Positions 1-7,025 of a DNA stretch of 9,210 nt are shown piece after piece. How positions within the stretch are numbered: the first letter of the stretch is position 1; each line of letters begins with the position of its first letter. The DNA comes from JBBQSU01 sp038234815 (GTDB lineage: Bacteria > Planctomycetota > Phycisphaerae > Tepidisphaerales > Tepidisphaeraceae), in assembly GCA_038234815.1 (NCBI GenBank), contig JBBQSU010000134.1:1-9210 (forward strand), in the 5' to 3' direction. The notes under the pieces are model-generated. The model was given only the letters and a program-made list of their open reading frames with translations, was not told the origin of the DNA and did not search any database. The position numbers and the translations under genes are program-made.

Positions 1-594
1 TGACGCGCCGACCCTCTTGATAAGATCGGCGGTCTCGTGATTTGTCGCCAAGATGAGGTCGGCCTTTTTCAACGCCTTGATGACCGTAGGGTTCCACTTC
101 GACAGCCACACCGCCATTTTTCGCCCCCGCTCGACGATGGCGCGTTTACCGGCATACGACAGAAACCGCCCCGGCCAGGTCTGCCCGCCACCTACAGGCC
201 CCCAGACAAAGGGCAGTCCCGTTTTCCAGAGCGTAGGCGGATGATTGAATGCCGCCCAACTGACATGATGCACCAGATCGAACTTATTCTGCTGATGCAA
301 CGCCATTACCTTGGCCGTGGCCTTGTGTTGCCAGAAGCGATAATGAACCCGGATACCCCGTTCCCCGCGTGCGGGCACCCATGGATCAAACGGGCTTTCA
401 AGATTTACATAATGGATGATGGGCCGAGGTCCGGGCAACTTTTGCACCTCCAGATCGATGTCGGCCTGATACTGTGGGTGCGTGATGACATGCACCTCGT
501 GGTGCGCCGCCAGGTGCTTGGCCCAATTCCAGGTCAAACCTGGTTCTGAGCCAAAGTAAGGCGAGCAGGCATGTCCCACGAGTGCCACACGCAT
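1..594 (-). CDS. GT4-type glycosyltransferase, N-terminal part (cut by window edge)
   Basis: A minus-strand reading frame starts at the ATG at 594 and stays open for 198 codons to position 1, so the C-terminal half is missing. The N-terminus (MRVALVGHACSPYFGSEPG) is a first Rossmann strand followed by the SEPG-x-x-WNWA stretch typical of the GT-B glycosyltransferase family 4 group, then HEVHVIT. A GPVGGG loop lies near residues 133-138, and KALKKADLILATNHET near 174-187 resembles the end of the acceptor-binding domain. The nucleotide-sugar-binding domain, with its E-x7-E motif, would lie beyond the edge. The enzyme probably adds a sugar to the lipid-linked repeat unit at the cytoplasmic face of the membrane. 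It follows the flippase gene by 72 bp on the same strand. An in-frame stop shortly upstream rules out a longer start. A purine-rich GGGAG lies about 14 nt before the ATG, which is too far for a good ribosome binding site. Donor and acceptor sugars cannot be read from sequence. Confidence 0.88.
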   Translation of the reverse strand, partial: MRVALVGHACSPYFGSEPGLTWNWAKHLAAHHEVHVITHPQYQADIDLEVQKLPGPRPIIHYVNLESPFDPWVPARGERGIRVHYRFWQHKATAKVMALHQQNKFDLVHHVSWAAFNHPPTLWKTGLPFVWGPVGGGQTWPGRFLSYAGKRAIVERGRKMAVWLSKWNPTVIKALKKADLILATNHETADLIKRVGAS

Positions 595-666
595 GACGGT
601 TTCAGCTTCTCCCTTCAAGGAATGCTTGTCGAGTCGGCGAACAAAGCAACATCAATGACCGCGCGT

Positions 667-1953
667 TCATCGCAGCCTCCGAATGGAGATAATGTTGGTA
701 ATCAGGCGCGCGGCGATGGCCAGCCCACCGCCCCAGGCCGAACCCACCACACCCAGCCATGCGGTCAGTGGCAGGCCGACGGCCAGCGAGCCTGCGGTAT
801 GGGCGACATGACCATTGAAGACCTCCCGGCCCCGCTGGATCGCGGTCAGATAGGCCGTGGTCATGTTGGCCAGGTACATGAATACATAGCTGACGACAAT
901 CACCTGCAGGGTGCCGATGTAGGGGGCATATTCGGAAGCGTTGTTGTGATAAGCCAGATGCAGCATGTATCGAGGGGCCAGGCCAATGGCGCTGAAGAGG
1001 GGAACCAATATAACTGCGCCCACCAGGCATTCCTTTATGAAAGCCCGCCACATTCCCGGGCGACCCGACTCGACCTGCGCTCGCGCCACCGCAGGGACAA
1101 TCATGTTCGACACCGCCGTCATGATCGGGTGGCTGATTTTCAGCAGGCTAAACAGTGCCAAGCTGACGGCCCCGGCCTTGAGGCCGTGAAACCCGACCAG
1201 TACCCACGAATAGGCCGGAATGCAGATGATGCCCGTAAGATTTCCCGCCAGCAGCCACCGGCCGATCTGCCAGAATTCAACGGCATACCCCTTGATCTGC
1301 CGCAGTGAGAGACGCTCCAGCCCGGCCTGAGCGATCTGCACGGACATGCCCAGTAGCGATGTGATGGCGATGACCATCATCACGCGGTCAAGCGTCATCA
1401 TCTGTTGATACCAGAGCAGCCAGACACCCACTCCCTGGCCGACGTAGCTCAGCGAATCACCCAGCACTGCAGCGCGGACGCGCAGGCGAGCCATGAGGGC
1501 GCGGCGCATCACTTCCTGCAACTGCCAGCACAGCGTGGCCACTGCCACCCAGATCATGGTATCCGGCCGGCCGGTGATAACCCCCGCCACCACGCCCGCG
1601 CCCAGCAGCAGCAGGCCCGCGGCGCCGGTCAGCCACAAGGACGCGCAAGTCAGTTTTCGGCTGGTCGAAACGTCAGAACTGGCTCCGCGCACCGATAGCG
1701 GATAAGTCAGCAGAGGCGCGTGGATGTTGATGAGAAAGAAGCTGAGGTCCAGCAGGATGCTGAACAGCCCGCCTTCCTCTGGGCGCACCCCGCGAAGCAC
1801 GAAGATGGCGGTCGTGAAATTCCCGATGCTGACGGCCGCCTGATCGGCCAGTGACCAGAGGCTCTGGTTGTCCCAGACGGCGCGCAATCGGCCGGTCAAT
1901 CCCGTCGGGGATTTGGCAAGATCTTTCAGAACGTCGGGCGCTGCGCTGGTCAT
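667..1953 (-). CDS. Wzx-like polysaccharide flippase (MOP/MATE-type membrane protein)
   Basis: This is a 428-residue, very hydrophobic protein with about a dozen membrane-spanning stretches. Clear examples are TGAAGLLLLGAGVVAGVIT, the GQGVGVWLLW region, SLALFSLLKISHPIMTAVSN and LVGAVILVPLFSAIGLAP. Length, topology and position among glycosyltransferase genes match Wzx/RfbX-type flippases of the MOP exporter superfamily. These move undecaprenyl-PP-linked repeat units from the cytoplasmic to the periplasmic side of the inner membrane. The short charged loops between helices (for example QIAQAGLERLSLRQIKGY) and the SHPIMTAVSNMIVPAVAR segment in the second half resemble other polysaccharide exporters. 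The start at 1953 is the first in-frame ATG of the frame and lies 46 nt after the WecG-like stop codon. No clear ribosome binding site precedes it, so translation may depend on the upstream gene. A Wzy polymerase is less likely because no large periplasmic loop is visible. Flippase families diverge fast, so the substrate cannot be read. Confidence 0.85.
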   Translation of the reverse strand: MTSAAPDVLKDLAKSPTGLTGRLRAVWDNQSLWSLADQAAVSIGNFTTAIFVLRGVRPEEGGLFSILLDLSFFLINIHAPLLTYPLSVRGASSDVSTSRKLTCASLWLTGAAGLLLLGAGVVAGVITGRPDTMIWVAVATLCWQLQEVMRRALMARLRVRAAVLGDSLSYVGQGVGVWLLWYQQMMTLDRVMMVIAITSLLGMSVQIAQAGLERLSLRQIKGYAVEFWQIGRWLLAGNLTGIICIPAYSWVLVGFHGLKAGAVSLALFSLLKISHPIMTAVSNMIVPAVARAQVESGRPGMWRAFIKECLVGAVILVPLFSAIGLAPRYMLHLAYHNNASEYAPYIGTLQVIVVSYVFMYLANMTTAYLTAIQRGREVFNGHVAHTAGSLAVGLPLTAWLGVVGSAWGGGLAIAARLITNIISIRRLR

Positions 1954-1999
1954 GCGGATTGGGTTAACGGTATTTGCGCCTGAAACTCGCCGATCATCT

Positions 2000-2803
2000 T
2001 CAGCCGTACAGGACCATCGTCTCCGGCGGGGGAACGTCCTGCTTCACCTGGTGCAATTTTAGCTTTTGCAATCCGAAGAGCGTTACATACGCGGGATTGA
2101 GAAGCAGATAGCGTCGCCAAAGGCGCTTGGGTTCCTGTATCAATCTATAAAGCCACTCCAGGCCCCATCGCTGCATGGCCGGCGGGGCTTGGGGAAGCAA
2201 TCCGCTATGAAAATTAAACGCTGCGCCGACCGCCAACGTGGGCATGGAGACGGCCTGGCGGATTTCATAGGCGAAGACTTCCTGCCGCGGGCAGCCTAAG
2301 CCGACGAACAGAATCTGCGCGCCACTGGCCTTGATCTCGGCCACCAATTCCTGCCACTCCGTGTCATCAAGCTTGCGAAATTTCGATGGCCGCATCCCGG
2401 CGATCTTTAGGGCCGGAAATTTCCCTGATAGGCGCGCCGACAAAGTGGCGAGCAATTCCTGGCTGCCCCCGAACAGGAAAATCGGTAAACCTTGTTCCGC
2501 TGCGGCCCGGCATACGTCGAGCATGAGGTTTGGGCCGTAGACGCGCTCGGGCAAAGCCACGCGGTGCAATGAATTAAGCGCCCATCGAACGGGCTGGCCG
2601 TCGGGGCAGATCAGGTCGAAGCAATTCAGGCGATATCGGTGCGCGCGGTCGAACACGCCAGTCATCACACCATGCACGGCCAGCGCCGAAATGGCCATGG
2701 GCCTGCGGTCTTTGGCCGCGCGAGTGATTTGATCGACCGCCGACTCGTAATCGACAGCGTTCACGCCGACGCCGAGGATGTTGTGCTTGCCTCGATCGAT
2801 CAT
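2000..2803 (-). CDS. WecG/TagA/CpsF-family glycosyltransferase
   Basis: From the ATG at 2803 the product is 267 residues and covers the complete WecG/TagA/CpsF (GT26) domain. Visible motifs, in order, are AVHGVMTGV near residue 42, PDGQPVRWAL (67-76) with the conserved Asp, RVYGPNLMLD (87-96), the GLGCPRQE signature (168-175), GAAFNFHSG (193-201) and the C-terminal WGLEWLYRLIQEPKRLWRRY segment, basic and thought to help membrane binding. Relatives such as TagA and WecG transfer ManNAc or ManNAcA to undecaprenyl-PP-GlcNAc; the sugar used here is unknown. The ATG at 2803 overlaps the epimerase stop codon as ATGA, a classic translational-coupling arrangement. An in-frame ATG at 2824 would add seven residues (MDGNGTG) outside the conserved domain and overlap the upstream gene by 25 nt. 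Neither start has a strong ribosome binding site. The enzyme probably adds the second or a later sugar of the lipid-linked repeat unit. Confidence 0.93.
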   Translation of the reverse strand: MIDRGKHNILGVGVNAVDYESAVDQITRAAKDRRPMAISALAVHGVMTGVFDRAHRYRLNCFDLICPDGQPVRWALNSLHRVALPERVYGPNLMLDVCRAAAEQGLPIFLFGGSQELLATLSARLSGKFPALKIAGMRPSKFRKLDDTEWQELVAEIKASGAQILFVGLGCPRQEVFAYEIRQAVSMPTLAVGAAFNFHSGLLPQAPPAMQRWGLEWLYRLIQEPKRLWRRYLLLNPAYVTLFGLQKLKLHQVKQDVPPPETMVLYG

Positions 2804-3879
2804 GCCGGTGCCGTTTCCATCCAACGCTCGACGTTAAATTCGTAAATTTCCTTCAAAATCGCCGGAACGTCGTATTCCAGCTTCCAGTCGGGATAGTCCG
2901 CCTGGAAACGAGATAAATCACTGACCCACCAGATGTGGTCGCCGGCACGGTTCTGGTCTTGGTAAGTCCACTCCATTTTCCGCCCGCCGATTTGTTCGCA
3001 GAGCGTGATCGCTTCGATCATCGAGCAGTTGGAATGTCGCCCGCCACCAATGTTGTAGACCGCGGCCGACCGCGGCTTGGCGAAGAAGGCGTCAAATGCC
3101 TGAATCAGGTCGTGGCTGTGAATGTTGTCGCGCACCTGTTTGCCCTGATAACCGAATACGCTGTAAGGCGTGCCGGTGACGGCGCATTTCATCAGGTAGG
3201 CCAGGAACCCATGCAACTGTGTCCCGGAATGACTCGGGCCGGTCAGGCATCCGCCACGAAAACAGGCGGTCCGCATGTCAAAATAACGGCCGTATTCCTG
3301 CACCAGCAGATCAGCAGCCGCTTTGGACGCGCCGAACAGCGAGTGCATCGACTGGTCGATGGACAGGTCCTCGCTAATGCCATTCACATAGCGATGCGAG
3401 GGATCAATTTCCCAGCGGGTTTCATTTTCAATCAGCGGAAGGCGATTGGGCGCGTCGCCGTACACTTTATTGGTGGAAGTGAAAATAAAGACGGCCTGCG
3501 GGCAGTGATGGCGAACGGCTTCGAGCATGTTCAGTGTACCGACGGCATTGACGCCGAAGTCGGTCTTGGGCTCGCGGGCCGCCCAGTCGTGCGACGGCTG
3601 GGCCGCGGTATGCACGACCAACTCGATCGACTTGCCGTAGTGCTTGAGCAGGTTCTCGATGGCATCACCGTCGCGGATGTCGAGTGTTTCGTGGGTATAG
3701 TCTTGGCCGAGATCGGCTTCGAGGCGCTGGCGGTTCCAGCGCGTTGAGGCCTCGTCCCCGAAGAACGTCCGGCGCATATCGTTGTCGATGCCGACGACAT
3801 CCATCCCGCGCTGGGCGAAATGCCGCGTGGCTTCCGATCCGATCAATCCCGCCGATCCGGTGATGATGGCAACGCTCAT
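2800..3879 (-). CDS. NAD-dependent sugar-nucleotide epimerase/dehydratase (CDP-tyvelose/paratose 2-epimerase-like)
   Basis: This is a 359-residue extended short-chain dehydrogenase. The NAD-binding glycine motif GSAGLIG is at residues 8-14, followed by the acidic GIDNDMRR segment. HTAAQPSHDWA (90-100), TSTNKVYGD (134-142), a lysine-containing GASK motif (183-186), RGGCLTGP (208-215) and QVRDNIHSHDL (248-258) complete the fold. The pattern is closest to CDP-paratose/tyvelose 2-epimerase (RfbE) and related NDP-sugar epimerases acting in the cytoplasm. The catalytic motif of such enzymes is normally Tyr-x3-Lys, but here Phe182 replaces the Tyr (HSLFGASK). I recall the same Phe in related annotated epimerases, so it may be a subfamily trait and not a loss of function. 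The exact sugar product is therefore uncertain. The gene lies 93 bp after the kinase gene and overlaps the WecG-like start by 4 bp. An AAGGA lies 11 nt before the ATG. Confidence 0.9.
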   Translation of the reverse strand: MSVAIITGSAGLIGSEATRHFAQRGMDVVGIDNDMRRTFFGDEASTRWNRQRLEADLGQDYTHETLDIRDGDAIENLLKHYGKSIELVVHTAAQPSHDWAAREPKTDFGVNAVGTLNMLEAVRHHCPQAVFIFTSTNKVYGDAPNRLPLIENETRWEIDPSHRYVNGISEDLSIDQSMHSLFGASKAAADLLVQEYGRYFDMRTACFRGGCLTGPSHSGTQLHGFLAYLMKCAVTGTPYSVFGYQGKQVRDNIHSHDLIQAFDAFFAKPRSAAVYNIGGGRHSNCSMIEAITLCEQIGGRKMEWTYQDQNRAGDHIWWVSDLSRFQADYPDWKLEYDVPAILKEIYEFNVERWMETAPA

Positions 3880-3907
3880 AAATCCGTTTGTCCTTTCCCT
3901 GCAAACA

Positions 3908-3939
3908 TCAGCCTTGGGAACTACCTCTGCTTCGGCTGA
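3908..3939 (-). other. Weak stem-loop between kinase and epimerase genes
   Basis: TCAGCC (3908-3913) and GGCTGA (3934-3939) are perfectly complementary 6-nt arms around a 20-nt loop, in the 93-bp gap between the kinase stop and the epimerase start. No T-run follows on the minus strand, so it does not look like an intrinsic terminator. It could be an mRNA processing or attenuation element, or chance. Confidence 0.2.
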
Positions 3940-3972
3940 CGGAACTTGTTTTCAATCACTTCCTACTGCCTC

Positions 3973-6153
3973 TCAATGGCTCATGGGCAGCAGGGGCACT
4001 TCACCATGGCCCGAACCCTGCCGAGAGCTTTCGCTGACGACTGTCGTCGCCGGTTGGGCATAGTAATACCCGCCATATTCATTAAAGCTTCGTTGCGACG
4101 ACTTTGAGATGTTGTTGACGACTACGCCCAGCAACTTAGCGCCCACGCCCAGCAGGTCGCTGACAGCGCGGTGCGTCATCTTCCGAGAAGATTTGCCGGC
4201 ACATACCACCATGATCGCTACGTCGCAGAATGTCGCCAACACGCGTGCATCCGACACCGGGCAGACCGGCGACGAATCGACCACCACATATTGATAGTTG
4301 TTCTTCAGCCGATCGAGGATGGCCTTGAACTCGCTGCCGGCAATCACTTCAGCGGGCCGCTGGACCGGTTGATCGCAAAGCAGCACGTGGAGATTGTCGA
4401 TATCCGTCGGGCGGATCGATTCTTCGAGAACGGCCTCGCCGCGCAGGAGACGGTTGATGCTTCCTTTGCTGCGGGAGAGGAATATGTCTTTCATCACGGG
4501 TTTGCGCAGGTCGGCTTCGACCAGGATGGTTGAATACCCCGCTTGGGCAAGGCTGATGGCCAGGTTTGACGCGCTGGTCGATTTGCCTTCGCCCGGTGCG
4601 GCGCTGGTCACGAGTACGGTCTTGGCTGCGGTGCCCGAGGCACCAAATCGAATGGCCGTGCGGATGGTGCGATAGGCCTCGGATGCCGGGGACATCGGTT
4701 GGGCATGAGCGGTGAGATATCGAACCCCACGCTGTCCTGCCAGAATTCGTGGAACGACGCCGAGGATGGGAAGTCCGATGAGCGAGAGCACGTCCTGCGG
4801 GCTGCGCAGGCGTTGATCGGTTCGGTCTCGAACCAGCGCCCCAGCCAGCCCCGCCACCAGGCCGATCAGCCCCCCCACGCCCAGAATGCGCAGGGGTCGC
4901 GGTTCGACCGCTTTCATATCCGGGGCCGCGTCTTCGATCACAGTGATGTTGAGCGCGCCGGCCTGTTCGTTGATCGTCAGTTCCTTGATGCGCGCGTCGA
5001 GCAGTTCGCACATTTGCTCGGTCCGGCGCAGGTCGCCTTCCAATCGCACTTTTTCAGCTTCAACGCTGGTGAGGCTCGTGGCCTCGTCGCGCTGCTGCGT
5101 GAACGCGCGGCGAAGTTCAACTTCGCGGGCCTGTGCCCGGGCCAAGCCCTGTTGACCGGCATCCACCACGCGCAGGCGCAGGTCGGTGATGTAGCTTTGC
5201 TCGGCCCGCACGCTGGGATGATTGGCCGCCAGACCGCCGGTCTTGACGCTCAGCCGCAACTGGGCGTTGCTCAGTTCGGTGAGCAGTGTTTGTGTTTCTT
5301 TATCTACGTTCAAACCGGTGGGCACCTTCAGTGACTGTGTTCGTGGATCGTTGGCCCAGGCATTCAGCGCATCAGCGGCCACCTTGGCGTCGATCGTCGC
5401 TAGCTCCGCGGCCGTCAGTGCGGTGGAGATCGTCACCAGTTTTTGCGTGATGATGTTCCCCTCGTTGTTGGCCAGGCCAAGCACCCCATTGGTCTGCCGG
5501 AATTTCAACAGGGCCTGCCCCTGCACCGCCCGCTCGGTTTCACGCTTTTCCTTCTCGCGGGAAAGGATTTTCAGCACATCCGACGCTGCTGTCCGCTGTC
5601 CGCGGGAGACGTTTTCGATATACGACTGCACGACGGTGTTGGCGATCTGGGCCGCTTCGTTCGGATCCGGGCCGTCGAAGGAAACCGCTACGATGTCGTC
5701 ACGCTTGCCGACGTCCGCCGACAGGGACTCCTTCAGTTTTTTCAGGGGATTATCGGTGGTAAGCGAGCGGTATCCGGCTCCGCCGTGGTTCAGCCGGTCC
5801 AGAGCATCGGTAAGAATCGGCGCCGATAAAATCCGCTCGCATTGGGCAAACAGGAAGGTCTCGGACTTGAGCATAACCCCTTGTGATTCGGTGAGAAGCC
5901 TTGGGCCGGATTGTTCAATCACCAGCCGGGCGGTGGATTCATAAACCTTGGGCGTGACCAGCAGATAGGCCGCTGCGGCCAGAACGGCCAAGCCCAGGCT
6001 TATGCCGATCAGCACGTGCCGCTGCCAAAAAACTTCGATTAACGTCGCCCCGGCATCGGCCGGGACGTGCATCCCCGGCGCGTCCATTAGAAAGGGCGCC
6101 AAATCACGCGGGGCACTGCGAACCACGATCTCTGTTGTCTCATTCGTCGCCAT
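3973..6153 (-). CDS. Wzc-like polysaccharide co-polymerase with BY-kinase domain
   Basis: This 726-residue inner-membrane protein has the full Wzc layout. A short cytoplasmic N-terminus leads to membrane helix 1 (about 47-66). A periplasmic Wzz-type region with long charged helices runs to about 415, then comes the proline-containing stretch before membrane helix 2 (about 422-441) and a cytoplasmic kinase domain. The kinase shows the oligomerisation motif E-x2-R-x2-R (E492, R495, R498), Walker A SAAPGEGKST (517-526), Walker A' LVEADLR (544-550, Glu at position 546 where Asp is common) and Walker B VVVDSSPV (623-630). The C-terminal tail carries a short tyrosine cluster (Y693, Y696-Y698), where such kinases autophosphorylate to control chain length and export. 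It is the first gene of the minus-strand block, consistent with a role as assembly and export regulator for the genes downstream. GGATGAG lies 5 nt before the ATG and may serve as ribosome binding site. Confidence 0.95.
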   Translation of the reverse strand: MATNETTEIVVRSAPRDLAPFLMDAPGMHVPADAGATLIEVFWQRHVLIGISLGLAVLAAAAYLLVTPKVYESTARLVIEQSGPRLLTESQGVMLKSETFLFAQCERILSAPILTDALDRLNHGGAGYRSLTTDNPLKKLKESLSADVGKRDDIVAVSFDGPDPNEAAQIANTVVQSYIENVSRGQRTAASDVLKILSREKEKRETERAVQGQALLKFRQTNGVLGLANNEGNIITQKLVTISTALTAAELATIDAKVAADALNAWANDPRTQSLKVPTGLNVDKETQTLLTELSNAQLRLSVKTGGLAANHPSVRAEQSYITDLRLRVVDAGQQGLARAQAREVELRRAFTQQRDEATSLTSVEAEKVRLEGDLRRTEQMCELLDARIKELTINEQAGALNITVIEDAAPDMKAVEPRPLRILGVGGLIGLVAGLAGALVRDRTDQRLRSPQDVLSLIGLPILGVVPRILAGQRGVRYLTAHAQPMSPASEAYRTIRTAIRFGASGTAAKTVLVTSAAPGEGKSTSASNLAISLAQAGYSTILVEADLRKPVMKDIFLSRSKGSINRLLRGEAVLEESIRPTDIDNLHVLLCDQPVQRPAEVIAGSEFKAILDRLKNNYQYVVVDSSPVCPVSDARVLATFCDVAIMVVCAGKSSRKMTHRAVSDLLGVGAKLLGVVVNNISKSSQRSFNEYGGYYYAQPATTVVSESSRQGSGHGEVPLLPMSH

Positions 6154-6209
6154 TGTATCTCATCCCAAGCATTCTCCGATCGTCCTAACCGAGCCGATCC
6201 AGTGGGCCC

Positions 6210-6300
6210 GTTAAATAGCCTATTATCACGAAACCCATCTGCCGAGTATGAAATTCACCCCGATTCAAGGGTTCTGACGTGACGAACGGCTATTTATAAC
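6210..6300. repeat. Spaced imperfect inverted repeat around the operon leader
   Basis: GTTAAATAGCC (6210-6220) is the reverse complement of GGCTATTTATAAC (6288-6300) except for two extra bases in the second arm. The arms are 67 nt apart. One arm contains the candidate -10 of the minus-strand promoter and the other lies in the expected 5' leader. It could be a pair of operator half-sites, a long-range leader stem, or chance in an AT-rich patch. Confidence 0.3.
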
Positions 6301-6319
6301 GCATTTCGGAGGTTGTCCA
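6291..6319 (-). promoter_or_regulatory. Candidate sigma-70-type promoter for the polysaccharide operon
   Basis: On the minus strand TGGACA (6319-6314, 5 of 6 matches to TTGACA) is followed after 15 nt by TATAAA (6298-6293), or after 17 nt by TAAATA (6296-6291). The best hexamer has a short spacer, so the exact -10 is uncertain. Transcription from here would give a leader of about 130 nt before the kinase ATG at 6153. This is the most promoter-like sequence I see upstream of the operon. Confidence 0.35.
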
Positions 6320-6345
6320 TAGAAAAATTGTCCCTTTATCGGGCA

Positions 6346-6375
6346 CTGACGGCACTTTGTGTGCCGAATCGTCAG
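6346..6375. other. Bulged stem-loop in intergenic region
   Basis: CTGAC (6346-6350) pairs with GTCAG (6371-6375), and GGCAC (6351-6355) pairs with GTGCC (6361-6365), closing a TTTGT loop. A 5-nt bulge, GAATC, lies on one side only. There is no T-run after it on either strand, so it is not a standard terminator. It lies upstream of the candidate operon promoter and could be a protein-binding site. Confidence 0.35.
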
Positions 6376-6515
6376 GGCCTTGCTTCTTGATCGGTTCGGA
6401 TTGGGGGTGGAAAAAGGAAAAGAGGGGGCGGGGTCACCGGTTTTGAAATCTTGAGGATTTATCCCACCGCTGGATAGGTGTTGCACTTCGGATATCGGAC
6501 TGATGGTCGAGTCGC

Positions 6516-6550
6516 TTGCCAGGCACCGCCAACGCGCGTAGCCTCCCAAA
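6516..6550 (+). promoter_or_regulatory. Candidate leaderless promoter of hypA
   Basis: TTGCCA (6516-6521, 5 of 6 matches to the -35 consensus), a 17-nt spacer and TAGCCT (6539-6544, a TANNNT-type -10) end 6 nt before the hypA ATG. A start site at the usual distance from the -10 would fall on the A of the ATG. No Shine-Dalgarno sequence precedes the gene, which agrees with a leaderless transcript. Confidence 0.5.
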
Positions 6551-6916
6551 ATGCACGAGCTGAGTATCGCCCAAAGCATGATCGACGTGATTTTGGAGCA
6601 ATTGTCCGGCCAGCCGGACGGGGTGAAAGTCACGCGCGTCCGCATCGCGGTGGGGCAGCTTTCCGGGGTGATTCCACCGGCGCTGCAAAGTGCGTTCGCC
6701 TCGGCGACGCAGGGGACGGCGGTGCAGGGCGGGATATTGGAAATCGACGAACGGCCCGTGCGCATCTGGTGCCCTAAGTGCCAGTCCGAGCAACCGGCGC
6801 TCAGCCCCCAAAGCCTGCGCTGTACAACCTGTCATACCCTCAGTCAGGACGTCCGCTCGGGCCGCGAACTGGAACTGCTGGAATTGACCCTGGTCGATCC
6901 CGAGCCAGCCGGCTAA
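6551..6916 (+). CDS. hypA: Hydrogenase/urease nickel metallochaperone HypA
   Basis: The 121-residue protein begins MHELSIAQSM, the HypA/HybF signature in which the N-terminal amine and His2 bind nickel. A zinc-binding domain with two Cys pairs follows: CPKC (74-77) and CTTC (91-94), the spacing seen in Escherichia coli HypA. Length is close to the family norm (about 113-120), with a short Pro-containing tail. HypA hands Ni(II) to the hydrogenase large subunit with HypB, and in some bacteria supports urease maturation; it works in the cytoplasm. No hypB, hypC-F, hydrogenase or urease gene is visible here, so the client enzyme must be encoded elsewhere. It is transcribed away from the polysaccharide operon and toward the small His/Lys-rich gene, and it has its own apparent promoter immediately at the ATG. 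No ribosome binding site is visible. Confidence 0.95.
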   Translation: MHELSIAQSMIDVILEQLSGQPDGVKVTRVRIAVGQLSGVIPPALQSAFASATQGTAVQGGILEIDERPVRIWCPKCQSEQPALSPQSLRCTTCHTLSQDVRSGRELELLELTLVDPEPAG

Positions 6917-6951
6917 AGGACCGCTTGCTTCGCCCGAACATATAACGAGAA

Positions 6952-6991
6952 AATCCGCAGGAAATGTGACCGAGTCACATCCCTGCGGATT
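6952..6991 (-). terminator. Strong composite hairpin between convergent genes, likely terminator
   Basis: AATCCGCAGG (6952-6961) pairs perfectly with CCTGCGGATT (6982-6991). Inside it, ATGTGAC (6964-6970) pairs with GTCACAT (6974-6980) around a CGA loop, leaving only a 2-nt/1-nt internal bulge. Read on the minus strand the stem runs into TTTTCTCGTTAT, a usable T-run, so it should terminate the small His/Lys-rich gene (stop at 7026). On the plus strand, where it follows hypA by 35 nt, the tail is TTGGGA, so termination there would be weaker. Confidence 0.8.
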
Positions 6992-7025
6992 GGGACTAGC
7001 TGTTTCGCAGCCATCGCCGCCCGGG

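Larger units (their letters stand above)
6154..6550. other. 397-bp intergenic region between divergent polysaccharide operon and hypA
   Basis: No convincing gene lies here; the minus-strand open frames that cross it run antisense into hypA and have no recognisable protein features. The region separates two divergent transcription units. It holds a candidate minus-strand promoter (6291-6319), a bulged stem-loop (6346-6375), a spaced inverted repeat (6210-6220 with 6288-6300), a G-rich purine tract (6403-6433), a small TATCC/GGATA inverted repeat (6460-6476) and the hypA promoter next to its ATG. Confidence 0.6.

Noticed and set aside
571..1308. Plus-strand open frame of 245 codons opposite the flippase
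   Set aside because: Translation is rich in Gln, His, Arg and Gly with no domain character, as expected for the antisense of a membrane protein.
2935..3747. Long plus-strand open frame (270 codons) opposite the epimerase gene
   Set aside because: It is antisense to a gene with clear family motifs and its translation shows no recognisable domain; high GC creates long antisense frames.
6154..6290. Cyclic-di-GMP (GEMM) riboswitch in the polysaccharide operon leader
   Set aside because: I looked because such operons are often c-di-GMP controlled, but the conserved GEMM core and tetraloop receptor were not found by eye.
6471..6486. Possible sigma-54 promoter (TGGATAGGTGTTGCAC) upstream of hypA
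   Set aside because: The GG and GC elements are separated by 9 nt, not the required 10, and the -24 half is a poor match.
6265..6765. Minus-strand open frame of 166 codons spanning the intergenic region
   Set aside because: More than 200 bases are antisense to hypA and the remainder has no protein-like features or ribosome binding site.
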